DNA of 64,000 nt from CALLPQ01 sp038531745 (GCA_038531745.1 JBCBBJ010000002.1:248001-312000); one strand, 5' to 3'; numbered from the stretch's first letter, positions 26,995-36,159 are shown. The notes: generated by a model from the sequence alone, not told the origin. Translations and numbers: made by a program.

Positions 26995-27845
26995 TATTGC
27001 TCCGGGGTCCCGAAAGATACTTGGTCGTGGAGCGCGGCATGGGAGGAGTTGGGGGGCGGCGTGTGGGCCGTCACATCGGGGCGCATATCGAGCAAGCGAT
27101 CATCAAGCTGCGCCAGAAAACCTTCGCGCTCCAGACCCGGTTCGATCGCCGGGGCAATCCGCATCTGCACGGGGCCTGCCCGTTTTCGCCATCCCGGATA
27201 AAGCCATCGGCGACCACTATCATGGCCAACCACATGCACAGGCGCGCCGCAGGCCTGATAGATGCCCGCAATCCCCGGTTTAAGGGCCGCGGTTTCGCCC
27301 GGTTGCAAGCGTGTACCCTCGGGAAAAATAACAATCTGTGCCCCGCTTTTAAGCGCCTGGCGCGTATTACGGATCAGGGTACGGATCGATTTGGGACCTG
27401 ACTCGCGGTCGATGGCGATGGCGCCCGATTTACGCAACCAAAAGCCAAAAACCGGTACCTGGGTCAGTTCCTGTTTGATCACAAAAATCGGATGGCGCAG
27501 ATGCGCATAGAGCCACACCGTTTCCCACATCGATTGGTGATTGGCCGCAATAATCGCCGGCCCCGTGGGCAGGTTTTCACGCCCGGTGATGGCCGCCCTG
27601 ATGCCGCAAATATGGGTAAGACCAAACAACACCGTGCGGGCCCATTGGCGGCAAAACCAGCGGATGGCGGGCCCATCGCTGAGCAAAAAAGCAATACCGA
27701 TCACCCCGCCAATGGCGGTGATGCTGGTAATCCAGACCCGGAAAATCAGGGCACGGATGTTATCGAGCGGACCCGGCGGTGATGCCAGATCGCTTTGCGC
27801 CACATCTTGTGCATAGCCCGTTTCTTCCACTGTCATGGGCGTCAT
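26994..27845 (-). CDS. plsC: 1-acyl-sn-glycerol-3-phosphate acyltransferase
   Basis: Membrane enzyme that makes phosphatidic acid, or a closely related acyltransferase. Motif I reads NHQSMWE (a glutamate in place of the more usual aspartate of HX4D), motif III is FPEGTRLQPG, and an N-terminal membrane segment (WITSITAIGGVIGIAFLL) anchors the protein. 283 residues is within the family's range. It overlaps the ydcF-type gene upstream by four bases (ATGA) and DUF2125 downstream by one base, so it belongs to one tight operon. Confidence 0.9.
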   Translation of the reverse strand: MTPMTVEETGYAQDVAQSDLASPPGPLDNIRALIFRVWITSITAIGGVIGIAFLLSDGPAIRWFCRQWARTVLFGLTHICGIRAAITGRENLPTGPAIIAANHQSMWETVWLYAHLRHPIFVIKQELTQVPVFGFWLRKSGAIAIDRESGPKSIRTLIRNTRQALKSGAQIVIFPEGTRLQPGETAALKPGIAGIYQACGAPVHVVGHDSGRRWLYPGWRKRAGPVQMRIAPAIEPGLEREGFLAQLDDRLLDMRPDVTAHTPPPNSSHAALHDQVSFGTPEQ

Positions 27846-28480
27846 GTGGGGGCCCCTTCCACCAGCGCAAACATGCGCGCGGCAAGAAATTTCGAATATT
27901 CACCCGCCACCCGGCGCCAGGCGGGCCCATTCACCGGCCATCCAGCCTTCGCCAGGCCAGCTGACGGTGTTGGCATGGCGAGCAAGGCCGCCCCGATCTT
28001 AAGCTGTTTCAATTCATGCATGGCGCGGGGCAAGTGATAATCCGATGTGACAATAACCAGAGCCGCAAATCGGTGCGTGCGCGCCCATTGGGCAATCTCC
28101 AGCGCATTGCCCCGGGTCGATTTTGCGGCTCGCCCAAGGTCTACGCAACAGGTGAACCGGGCGGACGCCCCCGGCCAGAATTTTTTGAGGTCTGCGGCGG
28201 TTATCGCCTCGTGAACACCTGAGATCAGCAACCGGTCGCCAGTCCCGCTTGCAAAAATGGCCATGCCGTCGGCAATCCGCAAACCGCCCCCACCCGTCAG
28301 AACAGCAATACCAAGACGCGGTTCCCGGGCAATCTCGGCAAGCGCCCGGTCAGCTTCGGCCCGGCCGGGCAAAGCGTGCACAAACACCGCGAGCCCCGCG
28401 GCCCACAAAGCCGCCAGCCCCAACGCCAGAATGAGGACAAAGCGTAACAAACGCGCCGCAGGGTTATTGCCAATGCTCAT
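27842..28480 (-). CDS. YdcF/DUF218 family membrane protein
   Basis: 212 residues with an N-terminal membrane segment (FVLILALGLAALWAAGLAVF) and a DUF218 domain: IAVLTGGGGLRIADGMAIF, 'GDRLLISGVHEAITAADL' and VIVTSDYHLPRAMHEL with the characteristic TS-x-YH-xx-RA. Relatives include E. coli YdcF (binds S-adenosylmethionine) and SanA/ElyC, which affect envelope permeability. The catalytic role is unknown. The gene overlaps plsC and stands 44 bases after ftsX; the order ftsE-ftsX-ydcF-plsC is common in Alphaproteobacteria. Confidence 0.87.
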   Translation of the reverse strand: MSIGNNPAARLLRFVLILALGLAALWAAGLAVFVHALPGRAEADRALAEIAREPRLGIAVLTGGGGLRIADGMAIFASGTGDRLLISGVHEAITAADLKKFWPGASARFTCCVDLGRAAKSTRGNALEIAQWARTHRFAALVIVTSDYHLPRAMHELKQLKIGAALLAMPTPSAGLAKAGWPVNGPAWRRVAGEYSKFLAARMFALVEGAPT

Positions 28481-28524
28481 TGGGGGTAACTATTACGGTT
28501 GCAACTGATCGTGGCAAGCCGCTG

Positions 28525-29442
28525 TCAAAAGGTTGCTTGTAAGGCACGCATCACCGCCAGCCGGGCGGTCAAAGCGGTCACGAGGCAGGTGAGCACCGGG
28601 ACAATCAACAGCGTCAGCACAAGCCCAAGCGTCAGGGTGAAACCCGGAATAAACAGCGCCGCCGCCGCACTGGCGCGCGTGGCCACCGACATCAGCCCGA
28701 GCACCACCAGCGCCAGCACAACCCCGAACAGCGCCCCGCGCAACCCCAGCAGTAGGAACCGTCTTTGCACTTGCCCGGCGATGAACTGATCGCTCGCCCC
28801 CACAAGATGGAGGAGGGAGACAACCTCATGATTGGCAGCAAGGCCCGCGCGCGCGGCAAACATGGCAATGGCGCAAGCGGCCAGCATGACGAGCGCAAAA
28901 ACCGCGAACGCCAGCACCTGGATGGAGCGGACGCTGGCGCCCAGCCGGGCTTTCCATGTGCCATGGTCATTGATCAGAACGCCGGGGACCGCCGCGGCCA
29001 TGCGCGCGCGTAATCGCTCTACCGAGCCCGTGAGCACGGGGCTGGCCTCAACTTCGATGATGGCGGGCACAGCAAAATAGGTGTCAACCGCCGCCTCCCC
29101 CAGCCAGGGCAAGAGCAACGCCCTGGCCTCGTCGTTTGGCATCACGGTAACCGCGCTAATGCCTTCGGTATTTTCCAGAACCCTAACGGCAACACCGGTA
29201 CGGTCGGCGATCGCCTCGGCGGTGTCGCCTGTCACCTGTACGGTCAGGGCCGCTTGTAAGTCGCGGGTCCAGCGATCGGATGCCGTGGAAACGAGAAGAA
29301 AGCCCGCCAGCGCCAGGCTCGCCAGAAACGAAATCACTGCAATGACCGCCATTAGGGCGGGTCCACCGGCCCCCGCCTCGGGCAGGATAGGTCGGCGCGC
29401 ACGCGCGGCCCCGTTTGGGCTTGCCATGACCGGGGACACCAT
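28525..29442 (-). CDS. ftsX: Cell division protein FtsX
   Basis: Permease-like half of the FtsEX complex, which transmits ATP hydrolysis to periplasmic murein-hydrolase activators such as EnvC. 305 residues with four membrane segments (MAVIAVISFLASLALAGFLL; QVLAFAVFALVMLAACAIAM; LLGLRGALFGVVLALVVLGL; LGLVLTLLIVPVLTCLVTAL) and an extracytoplasmic loop between helices 1 and 2 (about residues 55-175) that would contact the activator. It overlaps ftsE by one base (TGATG). An EnvC homologue is encoded about 8 kb away, at 37.5-39 kb. Confidence 0.93.
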   Translation of the reverse strand: MVSPVMASPNGAARARRPILPEAGAGGPALMAVIAVISFLASLALAGFLLVSTASDRWTRDLQAALTVQVTGDTAEAIADRTGVAVRVLENTEGISAVTVMPNDEARALLLPWLGEAAVDTYFAVPAIIEVEASPVLTGSVERLRARMAAAVPGVLINDHGTWKARLGASVRSIQVLAFAVFALVMLAACAIAMFAARAGLAANHEVVSLLHLVGASDQFIAGQVQRRFLLLGLRGALFGVVLALVVLGLMSVATRASAAAALFIPGFTLTLGLVLTLLIVPVLTCLVTALTARLAVMRALQATF

Positions 29443-30278
29443 CAGCGGCTGATCCCCGCGTCGCGGTCTGTTTCATCAACGCCGCCTGCAACTTCCTCCA
29501 CACCGGTCATTCGCATACGGCCCGGCGCCTCATCATCGCGCAAGCCCTGGGGTTCAGCCCCCGGCGTTACCGCGTGCAAACGCCCCTGTTTCAGGCTGAG
29601 GGTGGGTTTGTTTAACCGGCGCACAAGATCAAGGTCGTGGGTCGCCACAATGACCGCGGAGCCAAGCTTATTCAGCTCCACAATCAGCTTCATGATGCGT
29701 TCAGCCATGACGGGATCAACATTGCCCGTGGGCTCGTCCGCGAGGATCAATTCCGGCTTCGCCACCAGCGCCCGGGCCAGCGCAACCCGCTGTTTTTCCC
29801 CGCCCGACAAGGTCGGCGGCAGCGCCCCCATCCGGTCGCCAAGACCGACCCAGTTTAACAGTTCGCTTACGTCTTCGCGGTACTGATTATGGTTAACGCC
29901 CGCGACCTTCATGGGCAGGGCAACATTCTCAAAGGCGCTGAGATGATCGAGCAGGCGAAACTCCTGGAAAACAACGCCGATACGTCGGCGCAGCGGGGGC
30001 AATTCATGCCGGGCGAGCCCTGCAACATCCTGATCGAACAGGGTCAGGCGACCGCGGGTGGGCCGCAAGGCGAGATACATCAATTTCAACAACGAGGTTT
30101 TACCCGCCCCGGACGGCCCGGTGAGGAAGCGAAACTCACCTTCCTCCAGGCTGAACGACACATCCTGCAACGCTGCGTGGCCGTCGGTGGTCACCGCCTC
30201 ATCGGAGGTTGCGTCAAGCCGGGCCGCGTCGCCCGTCTCCCCGTAAATCAATCCGACCTTGTCAAACTCAACGATCAT
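29442..30278 (-). CDS. ftsE: Cell division ATP-binding protein FtsE
   Basis: ATPase partner of FtsX. Walker A is GPSGAGKTS, the ABC signature LSGGEKQRVALARAL, Walker B LILADEPTGNVD, and the H-loop VIVATHDLDL. Compared with usual FtsE (~220 residues) this one has 278: an extra acidic/Thr-rich stretch of about 20 residues near positions 14-35 ('ETGDAARLDATSDEAVT'), before the ALQDVSFSL strand, and a C-terminal tail of about 50 residues. It heads the minus-strand operon and is divergent from the zinc-ribbon gene. Confidence 0.95.
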   Translation of the reverse strand: MIVEFDKVGLIYGETGDAARLDATSDEAVTTDGHAALQDVSFSLEEGEFRFLTGPSGAGKTSLLKLMYLALRPTRGRLTLFDQDVAGLARHELPPLRRRIGVVFQEFRLLDHLSAFENVALPMKVAGVNHNQYREDVSELLNWVGLGDRMGALPPTLSGGEKQRVALARALVAKPELILADEPTGNVDPVMAERIMKLIVELNKLGSAVIVATHDLDLVRRLNKPTLSLKQGRLHAVTPGAEPQGLRDDEAPGRMRMTGVEEVAGGVDETDRDAGISR

Positions 30279-30394
30279 CCCGTTGGACCATCTCTTTCAT
30301 CGCGCGCCCCCATCTTGATAGCCGGTAACGCCGTGCGGTCAAAGGTTGCCAGCGCCACGCTAACCGGTGCGCACCGGCATGAGAGCGCCGCGCC

Positions 30395-31450
30395 ATGAGC
30401 AGCATGATTATCGCCTGCCCCCATTGCCAGACTCGGTTTCAGGTGGCCGAGGACAGGTTCCTGCCATCGGGGCGATCTGTGCGGTGTTCCGAATGTGCCA
30501 CCAGCTGGTTTGTGCCTGCGCCCCAGGCGATTGAAACCTTGTCCCCGCAAACCCGGCTGAAAGATCGTGCCGATGCGCCCGGCGCCGCCCACCCCCCCGA
30601 AAGCCGGACCGATCGCGTTGATCAGTTCGTCCATAATCAGCATAACCCGCATCTGAACCCAGCCGGCCCGCGCACTGCGCAACCAGCACGCGGCGACCGG
30701 GTTGTGGATACCGACTGGCAGGAAGTTGGCGGCGCAAAACGCTGGACCGGTGAGGAGCGGCGCGGTGTCGAGCAAGCCTCCCTGCGCCCCACCATCAAAC
30801 GGGTTGAGGAGGATGCAGGCGAGCGCTCAACAATCGACCGGATACAAAAAGCCCGTCAGCAAGGCCTGAAAGACGCACCCGGCGAGGTCTTCACCGCCAT
30901 TAAGGTGCAACCACGCGAATTGGAACGTGCCCTGAAGAAAGTGCGCCGCAAAGCCGAAGCGCGGGAGAAAAACCGTCTGACGCCCTTACGGGTGCTGGGC
31001 TGGATGGCATTGGGATGTGTAACCGCCGGTTTCCTGTTTGGCGGGTACCATTATCGTGACGATATCATGCGACAATTTCCGGGTACGGCCAAAGCCTATG
31101 CCCGTTTGGGAATTGATGCCAAACCCTTTGGCTTGAGCCTGGAGAATATCTCCCACAAGGTTGCACTTTCCACCAGCGGGCCGGTACTGATGATCCAAGG
31201 GGAGTTGCACAATGACGGCACAAAACTGATTGTTACACCGCTCTTACAAGCCGAAGCGCTGGATGGGCGCGGGCGGCTCCTGGCAAGCTGGACCTTTGCC
31301 CCGGAACAATCCTCCGTACCCAGCCGAAGTTTTGCCGCCTTCGCCACCCGTAATCCGGCGCCAGAAGGGGTAACCGAAGTCATCTTATCCTTTGCGCCCA
31401 AAAAGAGTCGGACAGAACCGTTTTCCGGACGGGATTCCGCTCCCAAATAA
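30395..31450 (+). CDS. Zinc-ribbon (MJ0042) membrane protein with DUF3426-like C-terminus
   Basis: 351 residues. The N-terminus carries an MJ0042-type zinc ribbon (IIACPHCQTRFQ ... VRCSECATSWFV, two CxxC pairs). A long, charged low-complexity middle is followed by one membrane helix (GWMALGCVTAGFLFGGYHY) and a C-terminal beta-rich domain ('VLMIQGELHNDGTKLIVTPL', 'SRSFAAFATRNPAPEGVTEV') like DUF3426. Proteins of this layout regularly lie divergent from ftsE in Alphaproteobacteria, as here; their function is unproven, though a regulatory or envelope-sensing role is a reasonable guess. Confidence 0.85.
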   Translation: MSSMIIACPHCQTRFQVAEDRFLPSGRSVRCSECATSWFVPAPQAIETLSPQTRLKDRADAPGAAHPPESRTDRVDQFVHNQHNPHLNPAGPRTAQPARGDRVVDTDWQEVGGAKRWTGEERRGVEQASLRPTIKRVEEDAGERSTIDRIQKARQQGLKDAPGEVFTAIKVQPRELERALKKVRRKAEAREKNRLTPLRVLGWMALGCVTAGFLFGGYHYRDDIMRQFPGTAKAYARLGIDAKPFGLSLENISHKVALSTSGPVLMIQGELHNDGTKLIVTPLLQAEALDGRGRLLASWTFAPEQSSVPSRSFAAFATRNPAPEGVTEVILSFAPKKSRTEPFSGRDSAPK

Positions 31451-31469
31451 TTGGGCCAAAACAGCCTTT

Positions 31470-32612
31470 TTATTGACCGAAGCTTTCGATTGCGCTGAAA
31501 AGCTGTTGTACCTTTTGATGTTCGCCGGGTGTCAGGAGCGGGTTGGGCGTATCAAAAATCAAGACATACCGGTCCGCACGGCTCGTGTTCCACGCCTCAT
31601 GCTCAATCGTGTCATCAAAGATCATCGCTGTGCCGAGGGTCCACGGGCGCGTTTGTGCGCCCACCCGCAAGGCGCACCCCTCCGGCACGATTAGGGGCAA
31701 ATGCCCGATAAGCCGTGTATTGATTAACCCCGTGTGCGGCGGGATCTTGGTACCCGCCTTCAGCAACGAAAAAAGCACCGTGGGCGAATGACCTGGGATA
31801 TCTGCCTTCGTCACTTTTTCCATGATCGCCGTGGTTTCGGGAAACTGCGCCTGCAGCGCGGGATCGGCCTTCCCGTCGCGCCACAAAAACAACGCACTCC
31901 AGCCCGCATTGTCCATCATGCCCGAATGGTCCGACCGCGCACTATCGGTATTGCGCGTCACATAGGGCTGAAACGCGTCTGCGGTTTGCAGATAGGCCGT
32001 CAATTCATTGCGGATGGTGTCGGTTGCCGCTTCAAGGCCTGGGCACCAATCAAATAGCGCCGCGTCATAAAAGGGCTGCGCCGGCAGGCCGGGGAAGTAA
32101 TATTGCGTTGGTGTTTGGGCAAAAACCGGTTTGCGCCCGAACATGATATCAAGGGAATGGTCAAACCGTTCGGTCATCTCGTCTGTACCCGGATCACCCT
32201 GTGACGTCGAACCGTTTAGGGCCCTATTTAGATGCGCCTCATAAGCTTTCGCGTAGTCGGTGCATTTCGTTTGGGCCCGTTGCAAGGCCGCCATGAGGGG
32301 GCGCGCCTGGGCCGGATTTTGCTGCGATGCGGCAAGTGCCTGGCTAAAAAATGTACCGGCCAGCCGGGGATTTTTTGCATGATCGTAAAACTCCCCCTTG
32401 GCGAGGAGAACCCGAATGTCCTGACCGTTGAGGGCCTGGGCCGCGTCGAGCGCTGCAAATTGCGCGTTGGTATCCCCGGCTCGCTTTTCAATTTCGCTGA
32501 GGAGAAGCCATCCCTCTACGGAGGGTTTTGCGGCTGACAACGTGGTAATCAGGCCCCGGGCCTCGTCGAGACGCCCGGCCTGGAGGGCAGCGTGGGCTGC
32601 AGAAAGGGTCAT
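31470..32612 (-). CDS. Aspartyl/asparaginyl beta-hydroxylase-type protein with TPR region
   Basis: 380 residues. The N-terminal half (about 1-130) is helical and TPR-like ('HAALQAGRLDEARGLITTL', 'LLLSEIEKRAGDTNAQFAAL'); the C-terminal half is an AspH-type Fe(II)/2-oxoglutarate oxygenase: IPPHTGLINTRLIGHLPLIV with the first iron histidine, and IFDDTIEHEAWNTSRADRYV with the second histidine and the 2-oxoglutarate arginine. Two-histidine iron sites are a feature of the AspH family. The target of hydroxylation is unknown. It converges on the zinc-ribbon gene. Confidence 0.87.
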   Translation of the reverse strand: MTLSAAHAALQAGRLDEARGLITTLSAAKPSVEGWLLLSEIEKRAGDTNAQFAALDAAQALNGQDIRVLLAKGEFYDHAKNPRLAGTFFSQALAASQQNPAQARPLMAALQRAQTKCTDYAKAYEAHLNRALNGSTSQGDPGTDEMTERFDHSLDIMFGRKPVFAQTPTQYYFPGLPAQPFYDAALFDWCPGLEAATDTIRNELTAYLQTADAFQPYVTRNTDSARSDHSGMMDNAGWSALFLWRDGKADPALQAQFPETTAIMEKVTKADIPGHSPTVLFSLLKAGTKIPPHTGLINTRLIGHLPLIVPEGCALRVGAQTRPWTLGTAMIFDDTIEHEAWNTSRADRYVLIFDTPNPLLTPGEHQKVQQLFSAIESFGQ

Positions 32613-32726
32613 AGCCGCCCCATTTTAGTCCTCAGGCCCAAGCGTCAGGTATAAGAGACCAGCAACAAACCATGTCGCGGCGGGAAAAAAACGATGGCCC
32701 GTCTTTTTGCCCGCCTGACGCGCCCC

Positions 32727-34238
32727 TTAGCGTTCCACCGTCGCCGCTTGAGCAAGGGCCTGTTTATATTGCGCATTATCGGCAAGGATTTCGAGGGCTT
32801 TTTCAAGCTGGCAATCGCGGAACTCCGCGTCTTCCTCTTCCGGCTGCTCGCACAGGAACGGCTCCACCGGCAACGGCGTATCACCGGCAATCTCATCGCC
32901 TTCGGGAATAGTGTCGCCCGATGGCGTCGCCGCTTCTTCATCAGAAGTGTCTGTCTCTGCCGCTACATTGGGCACATCAAGAGCACCCGGAAGGTCCGCT
33001 TCGCTGCGCCGCTCTGCCGGTGCATCCTGACCCGGATAAATGACCGGGAATGCAATATCAGGATCAATCCCCTGGGCCTGAATGGAGCGCCCTGACGGGG
33101 TATAATAACGTGCTGTTGTGAGCCTCAGGGCGCCTTGCTGCCCATTTTGCAGCGGGATAACCGTCTGTACACTGCCCTTACCAAAACTCTTTGTACCGAG
33201 GATGAGCGCGCGATTGCGGTCTTGCAAGGCACCAGCAACAATTTCCGAGGCGGAGGCGGAGCCCCCATTGATCAGCACCACAACCGGGCGACCGTCGAGC
33301 AATTCGCCCTGCTTGCCCATCTCGCGCAACGTATCCTTTGGGCGGCGCCCGCGGGTTGAGACAATTTCGCCGCCACTCAAAAAGACATCGCTGATATCAA
33401 CCGCCTGATCGAGAAGACCGCCCGGATTGGAGCGCAGGTCCAAGACGACGCCTTTCATGCCGCCGGCGATCGTGTCATCCAATTCCTTGACCGCATCGCG
33501 AACATTTTCGCCAGCCCGCTGGGAGAATGTTGACACACGGATATAGCCGAAATTGCCTTCGGCCCGCGACGACACCGGATTGATCCGGACAATGTCGCGC
33601 ACCAGGGGCACCTTAAAGGTAGGCGCATCGCGGTCGCGCAAGATGGTTAATTCAACGGCGGTACCGCGCTCACCTTTCATCTGGGCGATGGCTTCATCAA
33701 TGGTCTTGCCCTGTACCGGGTCGCCATCGATCTCGGTGATCAGGTCATTGGTTTGCAGACCAGCGCGGGCGGCGGGTGTATCATCAATGGGCGCGACAAT
33801 CAGCACATAGCCCTTATCGGGCCCTTCATTGGGCATTTGCACCTGGATACCGAGCCCGGCAAAGCTGCCCTGGGTCTGTTCCTGCATGGTTTTGTAATCA
33901 TCGGCGGGCAAATAGCTTGAATGGGGGTCCAAGGTTGAAAGCATGCCATCGATTGACCCTTTGATCAGGTCCTTATCGTTCGGCACGGTCACATAATTTT
34001 GATGAACCTCTTCATAGATGCGGCCAAAGAGATTGATATTGGTGAAATATTCAGCCGTGAATTTTGGGCGGGCAAACCCGCCGCTGACGATGGCACCGGC
34101 AATTAATGCTGCCCCCATCAAAAGCGCCGTCTGGCCGCGGGTGAAGACGGCCTTTGCGCGCGGTTTGCCGTCTGCAGCCATGGTGGGCGCTGACCCTGAA
34201 CCGGGCTTCGGTGCTGATGGTTGGGGGGAGTGTGCCAT
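32727..34238 (-). CDS. ctpA: Carboxyl-terminal processing protease CtpA (S41)
   Basis: Periplasmic, membrane-anchored S41 serine protease that trims or degrades murein-linked and envelope proteins. It has an N-terminal membrane segment (LLMGAALIAGAIVSGGFA), a PDZ domain (IVAPIDDTPAARAGLQTNDL) and the catalytic core NGGSASASEIVAGAL (serine) plus GTKSFGKGSVQTVIPL (lysine). The C-terminal ~90 residues are acidic and of low complexity. The ATG at 34238 has AGAGG 7 bases upstream and is preferred to a GTG at 34253. In relatives ctpA directly follows envC; here they are separated by about 3.3 kb of inserted DNA. Confidence 0.93.
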   Translation of the reverse strand: MAHSPQPSAPKPGSGSAPTMAADGKPRAKAVFTRGQTALLMGAALIAGAIVSGGFARPKFTAEYFTNINLFGRIYEEVHQNYVTVPNDKDLIKGSIDGMLSTLDPHSSYLPADDYKTMQEQTQGSFAGLGIQVQMPNEGPDKGYVLIVAPIDDTPAARAGLQTNDLITEIDGDPVQGKTIDEAIAQMKGERGTAVELTILRDRDAPTFKVPLVRDIVRINPVSSRAEGNFGYIRVSTFSQRAGENVRDAVKELDDTIAGGMKGVVLDLRSNPGGLLDQAVDISDVFLSGGEIVSTRGRRPKDTLREMGKQGELLDGRPVVVLINGGSASASEIVAGALQDRNRALILGTKSFGKGSVQTVIPLQNGQQGALRLTTARYYTPSGRSIQAQGIDPDIAFPVIYPGQDAPAERRSEADLPGALDVPNVAAETDTSDEEAATPSGDTIPEGDEIAGDTPLPVEPFLCEQPEEEDAEFRDCQLEKALEILADNAQYKQALAQAATVER

Positions 34239-34253
34239 GAAAATGCCTCTCAC

Positions 34254-34635
34254 GTCGCTGAACCTGGTGTGGTGTCTGGCAAAATATGCGCCAGAAATCT
34301 TAAAGGATTACGGGCCCGAGCGATCAGAAGACCACAGGTCCCGCCTAGCTTCAAGGGAGGCTTTGCGATCCGACGGCTTGGGGGGACGGCGTGAGGGAGA
34401 CCCGGTTCACAGCACTGTCGGTACCCGAAATTGACCGGTTTGAAGCTGACCCAAGAAAAAGACCGGGAAAGGCCACGCGGCGACTGTTTCCGAGATAAGT
34501 CTTTCGATTTTTCGACGATCGCATGGGCTCGGTGCTCGGCGGTTTTACAACAGGTTCGGTTGCCCTAGGCCTGTGACCAAGCCCCCAAGCCAAGATCAAC
34601 ACCGCATCGGGGAGAAAACGAACGCCTTTTCTTTT
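34254..34635. other. Non-coding stretch upstream of the TetR operon
   Basis: About 380 bases between ctpA and the promoter of the small membrane protein/TetR operon. No credible gene was found; open frames on either strand lack ribosome sites and family features. It probably holds the ctpA promoter on the minus strand and the left edge of the inserted block. Confidence 0.4.
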
Positions 34636-34653
34636 CCATACTATAAGGTATGG
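34636..34653. promoter_or_regulatory. Inverted repeat, candidate TetR operator
   Basis: CCATAC-TATAAG-GTATGG forms a dyad with perfect 6-base arms, with a further GGTATGG copy partly overlapping to the right. It lies 29 bases before the ATG of the operon whose second gene encodes a TetR regulator and may overlap the -10 element (TATAAG), the usual geometry for TetR self-repression. Confidence 0.5.
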
Positions 34654-34681
34654 TATGGGATATTTGCGAAGGAGGCATTCG

Positions 34682-35053
34682 ATGAACGCTTGGTTTTTGG
34701 GGGCAGGCATTGCTGCGGCCCTCGTGGCGCTGATCCATTTGGTCCTAGGGGGGCGAGAGATTGCGCGCCCCACGCTGACCCTCAGCGAGATGCCCTCGGT
34801 TGTCAGGTACACAAACTATTTCTGCTGGCATTTGGTCACCCTTGCGCTCACCCTTATGAGCACGGGGTTTTTCTATTCGGTTCATCCCGGACACCCTCCG
34901 GAGCCAGCTGCGGCGGCGCTCCTGTTTTCTTGCGGGTCTGCGCTTTTATGTTTTGGCGTGAATTTCAGGTTTGGTCTGAACCATGCCCACCACCCGCAAT
35001 GGGCTCTTTTTCTCCCCGTTGCTGCTCTGGGCGCGATTGGCTTTTTGCCATGA
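34682..35053 (+). CDS. Small membrane protein co-transcribed with tetR
   Basis: 123 residues with four hydrophobic helices (WFLGAGIAAALVALIHLVLG; CWHLVTLALTLMSTGFFYSV; AAAALLFSCGSALLCFGVNF; ALFLPVAALGAIGFLP). AAGGAGG stands 8 bases before the ATG. Its stop overlaps the TetR start by four bases (ATGA). I know no function; membrane proteins next to a TetR gene are often its regulated target, such as transporters or permeability factors, but this one is too small for a typical pump. It is part of the block inserted between envC and ctpA. Confidence 0.7.
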   Translation: MNAWFLGAGIAAALVALIHLVLGGREIARPTLTLSEMPSVVRYTNYFCWHLVTLALTLMSTGFFYSVHPGHPPEPAAAALLFSCGSALLCFGVNFRFGLNHAHHPQWALFLPVAALGAIGFLP

Positions 35054-35607
35054 GAAACCTCGCGCCCCGCATGAAGCGAGCCCAGTGGATCGAGCTCGGT
35101 TTTGAGGCCGTGAAAGCGGAGCAGCCTGACGCGCTCACAATCGAAAGCCTGTGCACCGCCGCTGGGCGCACGAAGGGGTCCTTCTATCACCATTTCGACG
35201 GCATCGAGGCTTTTGTGGAGGCCCTCTTCGATGCGTGGGAAAGGACGTTCACAGACAAAATCATTGAACAGTCGTCGGGCGAACCGGGCCCGAAAAATCA
35301 ACTCATGGCGCTGGACACCCTTGCCGGGATGCTCGACCGCGATACCGAACAGGGAATGCGCCGTCTTGCCAGCCGGTGGCCCCACGCGGCGGCGCGCGTC
35401 GCGCATGTGGATGACAAGCGCATCGCCTTCCTTGAGGCGCTCTATTCAGACCTCAACCTGCCAAACCTCGACGCGGCAGCGCTGGCACGGGTTGAGTACG
35501 CAGCCTTTCTGGGGTTTCAACAGCTTGCCCCACAAACAGTCGGGACAAACCAAACAGACCTCTATGCGCGGTATCTGAAGGTGATTTTGAAGCGAGGAAC
35601 GGGTTAG
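35050..35607 (+). CDS. TetR/AcrR family transcriptional regulator
   Basis: 185-residue one-domain repressor with the N-terminal TetR HTH (ALTIESLCTAAGRTKGSFYH and HFDGIEAFVEALFDAWE) and a variable helical ligand domain. It starts inside the stop of the preceding membrane-protein gene, so both are made from one transcript. The dyad upstream of that gene is the likely operator. The inducing ligand is unknown. Confidence 0.87.
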   Translation: MRNLAPRMKRAQWIELGFEAVKAEQPDALTIESLCTAAGRTKGSFYHHFDGIEAFVEALFDAWERTFTDKIIEQSSGEPGPKNQLMALDTLAGMLDRDTEQGMRRLASRWPHAAARVAHVDDKRIAFLEALYSDLNLPNLDAAALARVEYAAFLGFQQLAPQTVGTNQTDLYARYLKVILKRGTG

Positions 35608-35753
35608 CGAGCGTTGACGGTACATTGCGCCCTCATCAACTCTGTTGTATATTGGCTTCATCCCTATTTTCCTGCCACAGCCGTATCACCGAAGAAGGGG
35701 GATCAAACTTCAAGTCCAATAACGATGGTGACCTCAACCGATCGACGCAACGC

Positions 35754-36125
35754 TTAATATATACTCTTACTCAGGCCCGGATTGGCGTCATAACCCAATA
35801 AGATGTTGAATGCGTCTGCGCTTGCTAAACCGGTTAGTATAAGCACTAGTGGCCAACCCGCAATTAGCCAAACGAGAAACCCCTTAAGCAGTACTGCCAA
35901 AAGTCTTTGAACAAATGGATTTCGGGGATCGTTCATCCAGAATAGGCCGCGCTTGTTCTTCCAAGCGTCTCTTAGGCCAGAAATCCAAGCTTTTGCGGCC
36001 AAGAACCAATAGAACAGGAAGCCAATCGCACCAATGAGAAACATGAGAAAGAATAGATAACGCAGATACTCCACGTGCTCCCAATTCGAAAGCGCCAAGA
36101 TATATGGATTCAATGGATTGTTCAT
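35754..36125 (-). CDS. Small membrane protein next to IS30
   Basis: About 123 residues, not recognised. Two long hydrophobic stretches are visible (YLFFLMFLIGAIGFLFYWFL and LLKGFLVWLIAGWPLVLILT) separated by a basic, tryptophan-rich loop. GGGAG lies close before the ATG at 36125 (a TTG three bases earlier is possible). The gene is more AT-rich than the core genome and lies directly beside the IS30 transposase gene, so it probably arrived with the inserted block. Its ribosome site is only about 30 bases from the end of the transposase frame. Confidence 0.55.
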   Translation of the reverse strand: MNNPLNPYILALSNWEHVEYLRYLFFLMFLIGAIGFLFYWFLAAKAWISGLRDAWKNKRGLFWMNDPRNPFVQRLLAVLLKGFLVWLIAGWPLVLILTGLASADAFNILLGYDANPGLSKSIY

Positions 36126-36159
36126 CAATCTCCCAGTAGATTTGGAAAAACACCGATAC

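Noticed and set aside
34351..34812. Open minus-strand frame across the noncoding region upstream of the tetR operon
   Set aside because: It overlaps the promoter and start of a better-supported operon and has no recognisable domain.
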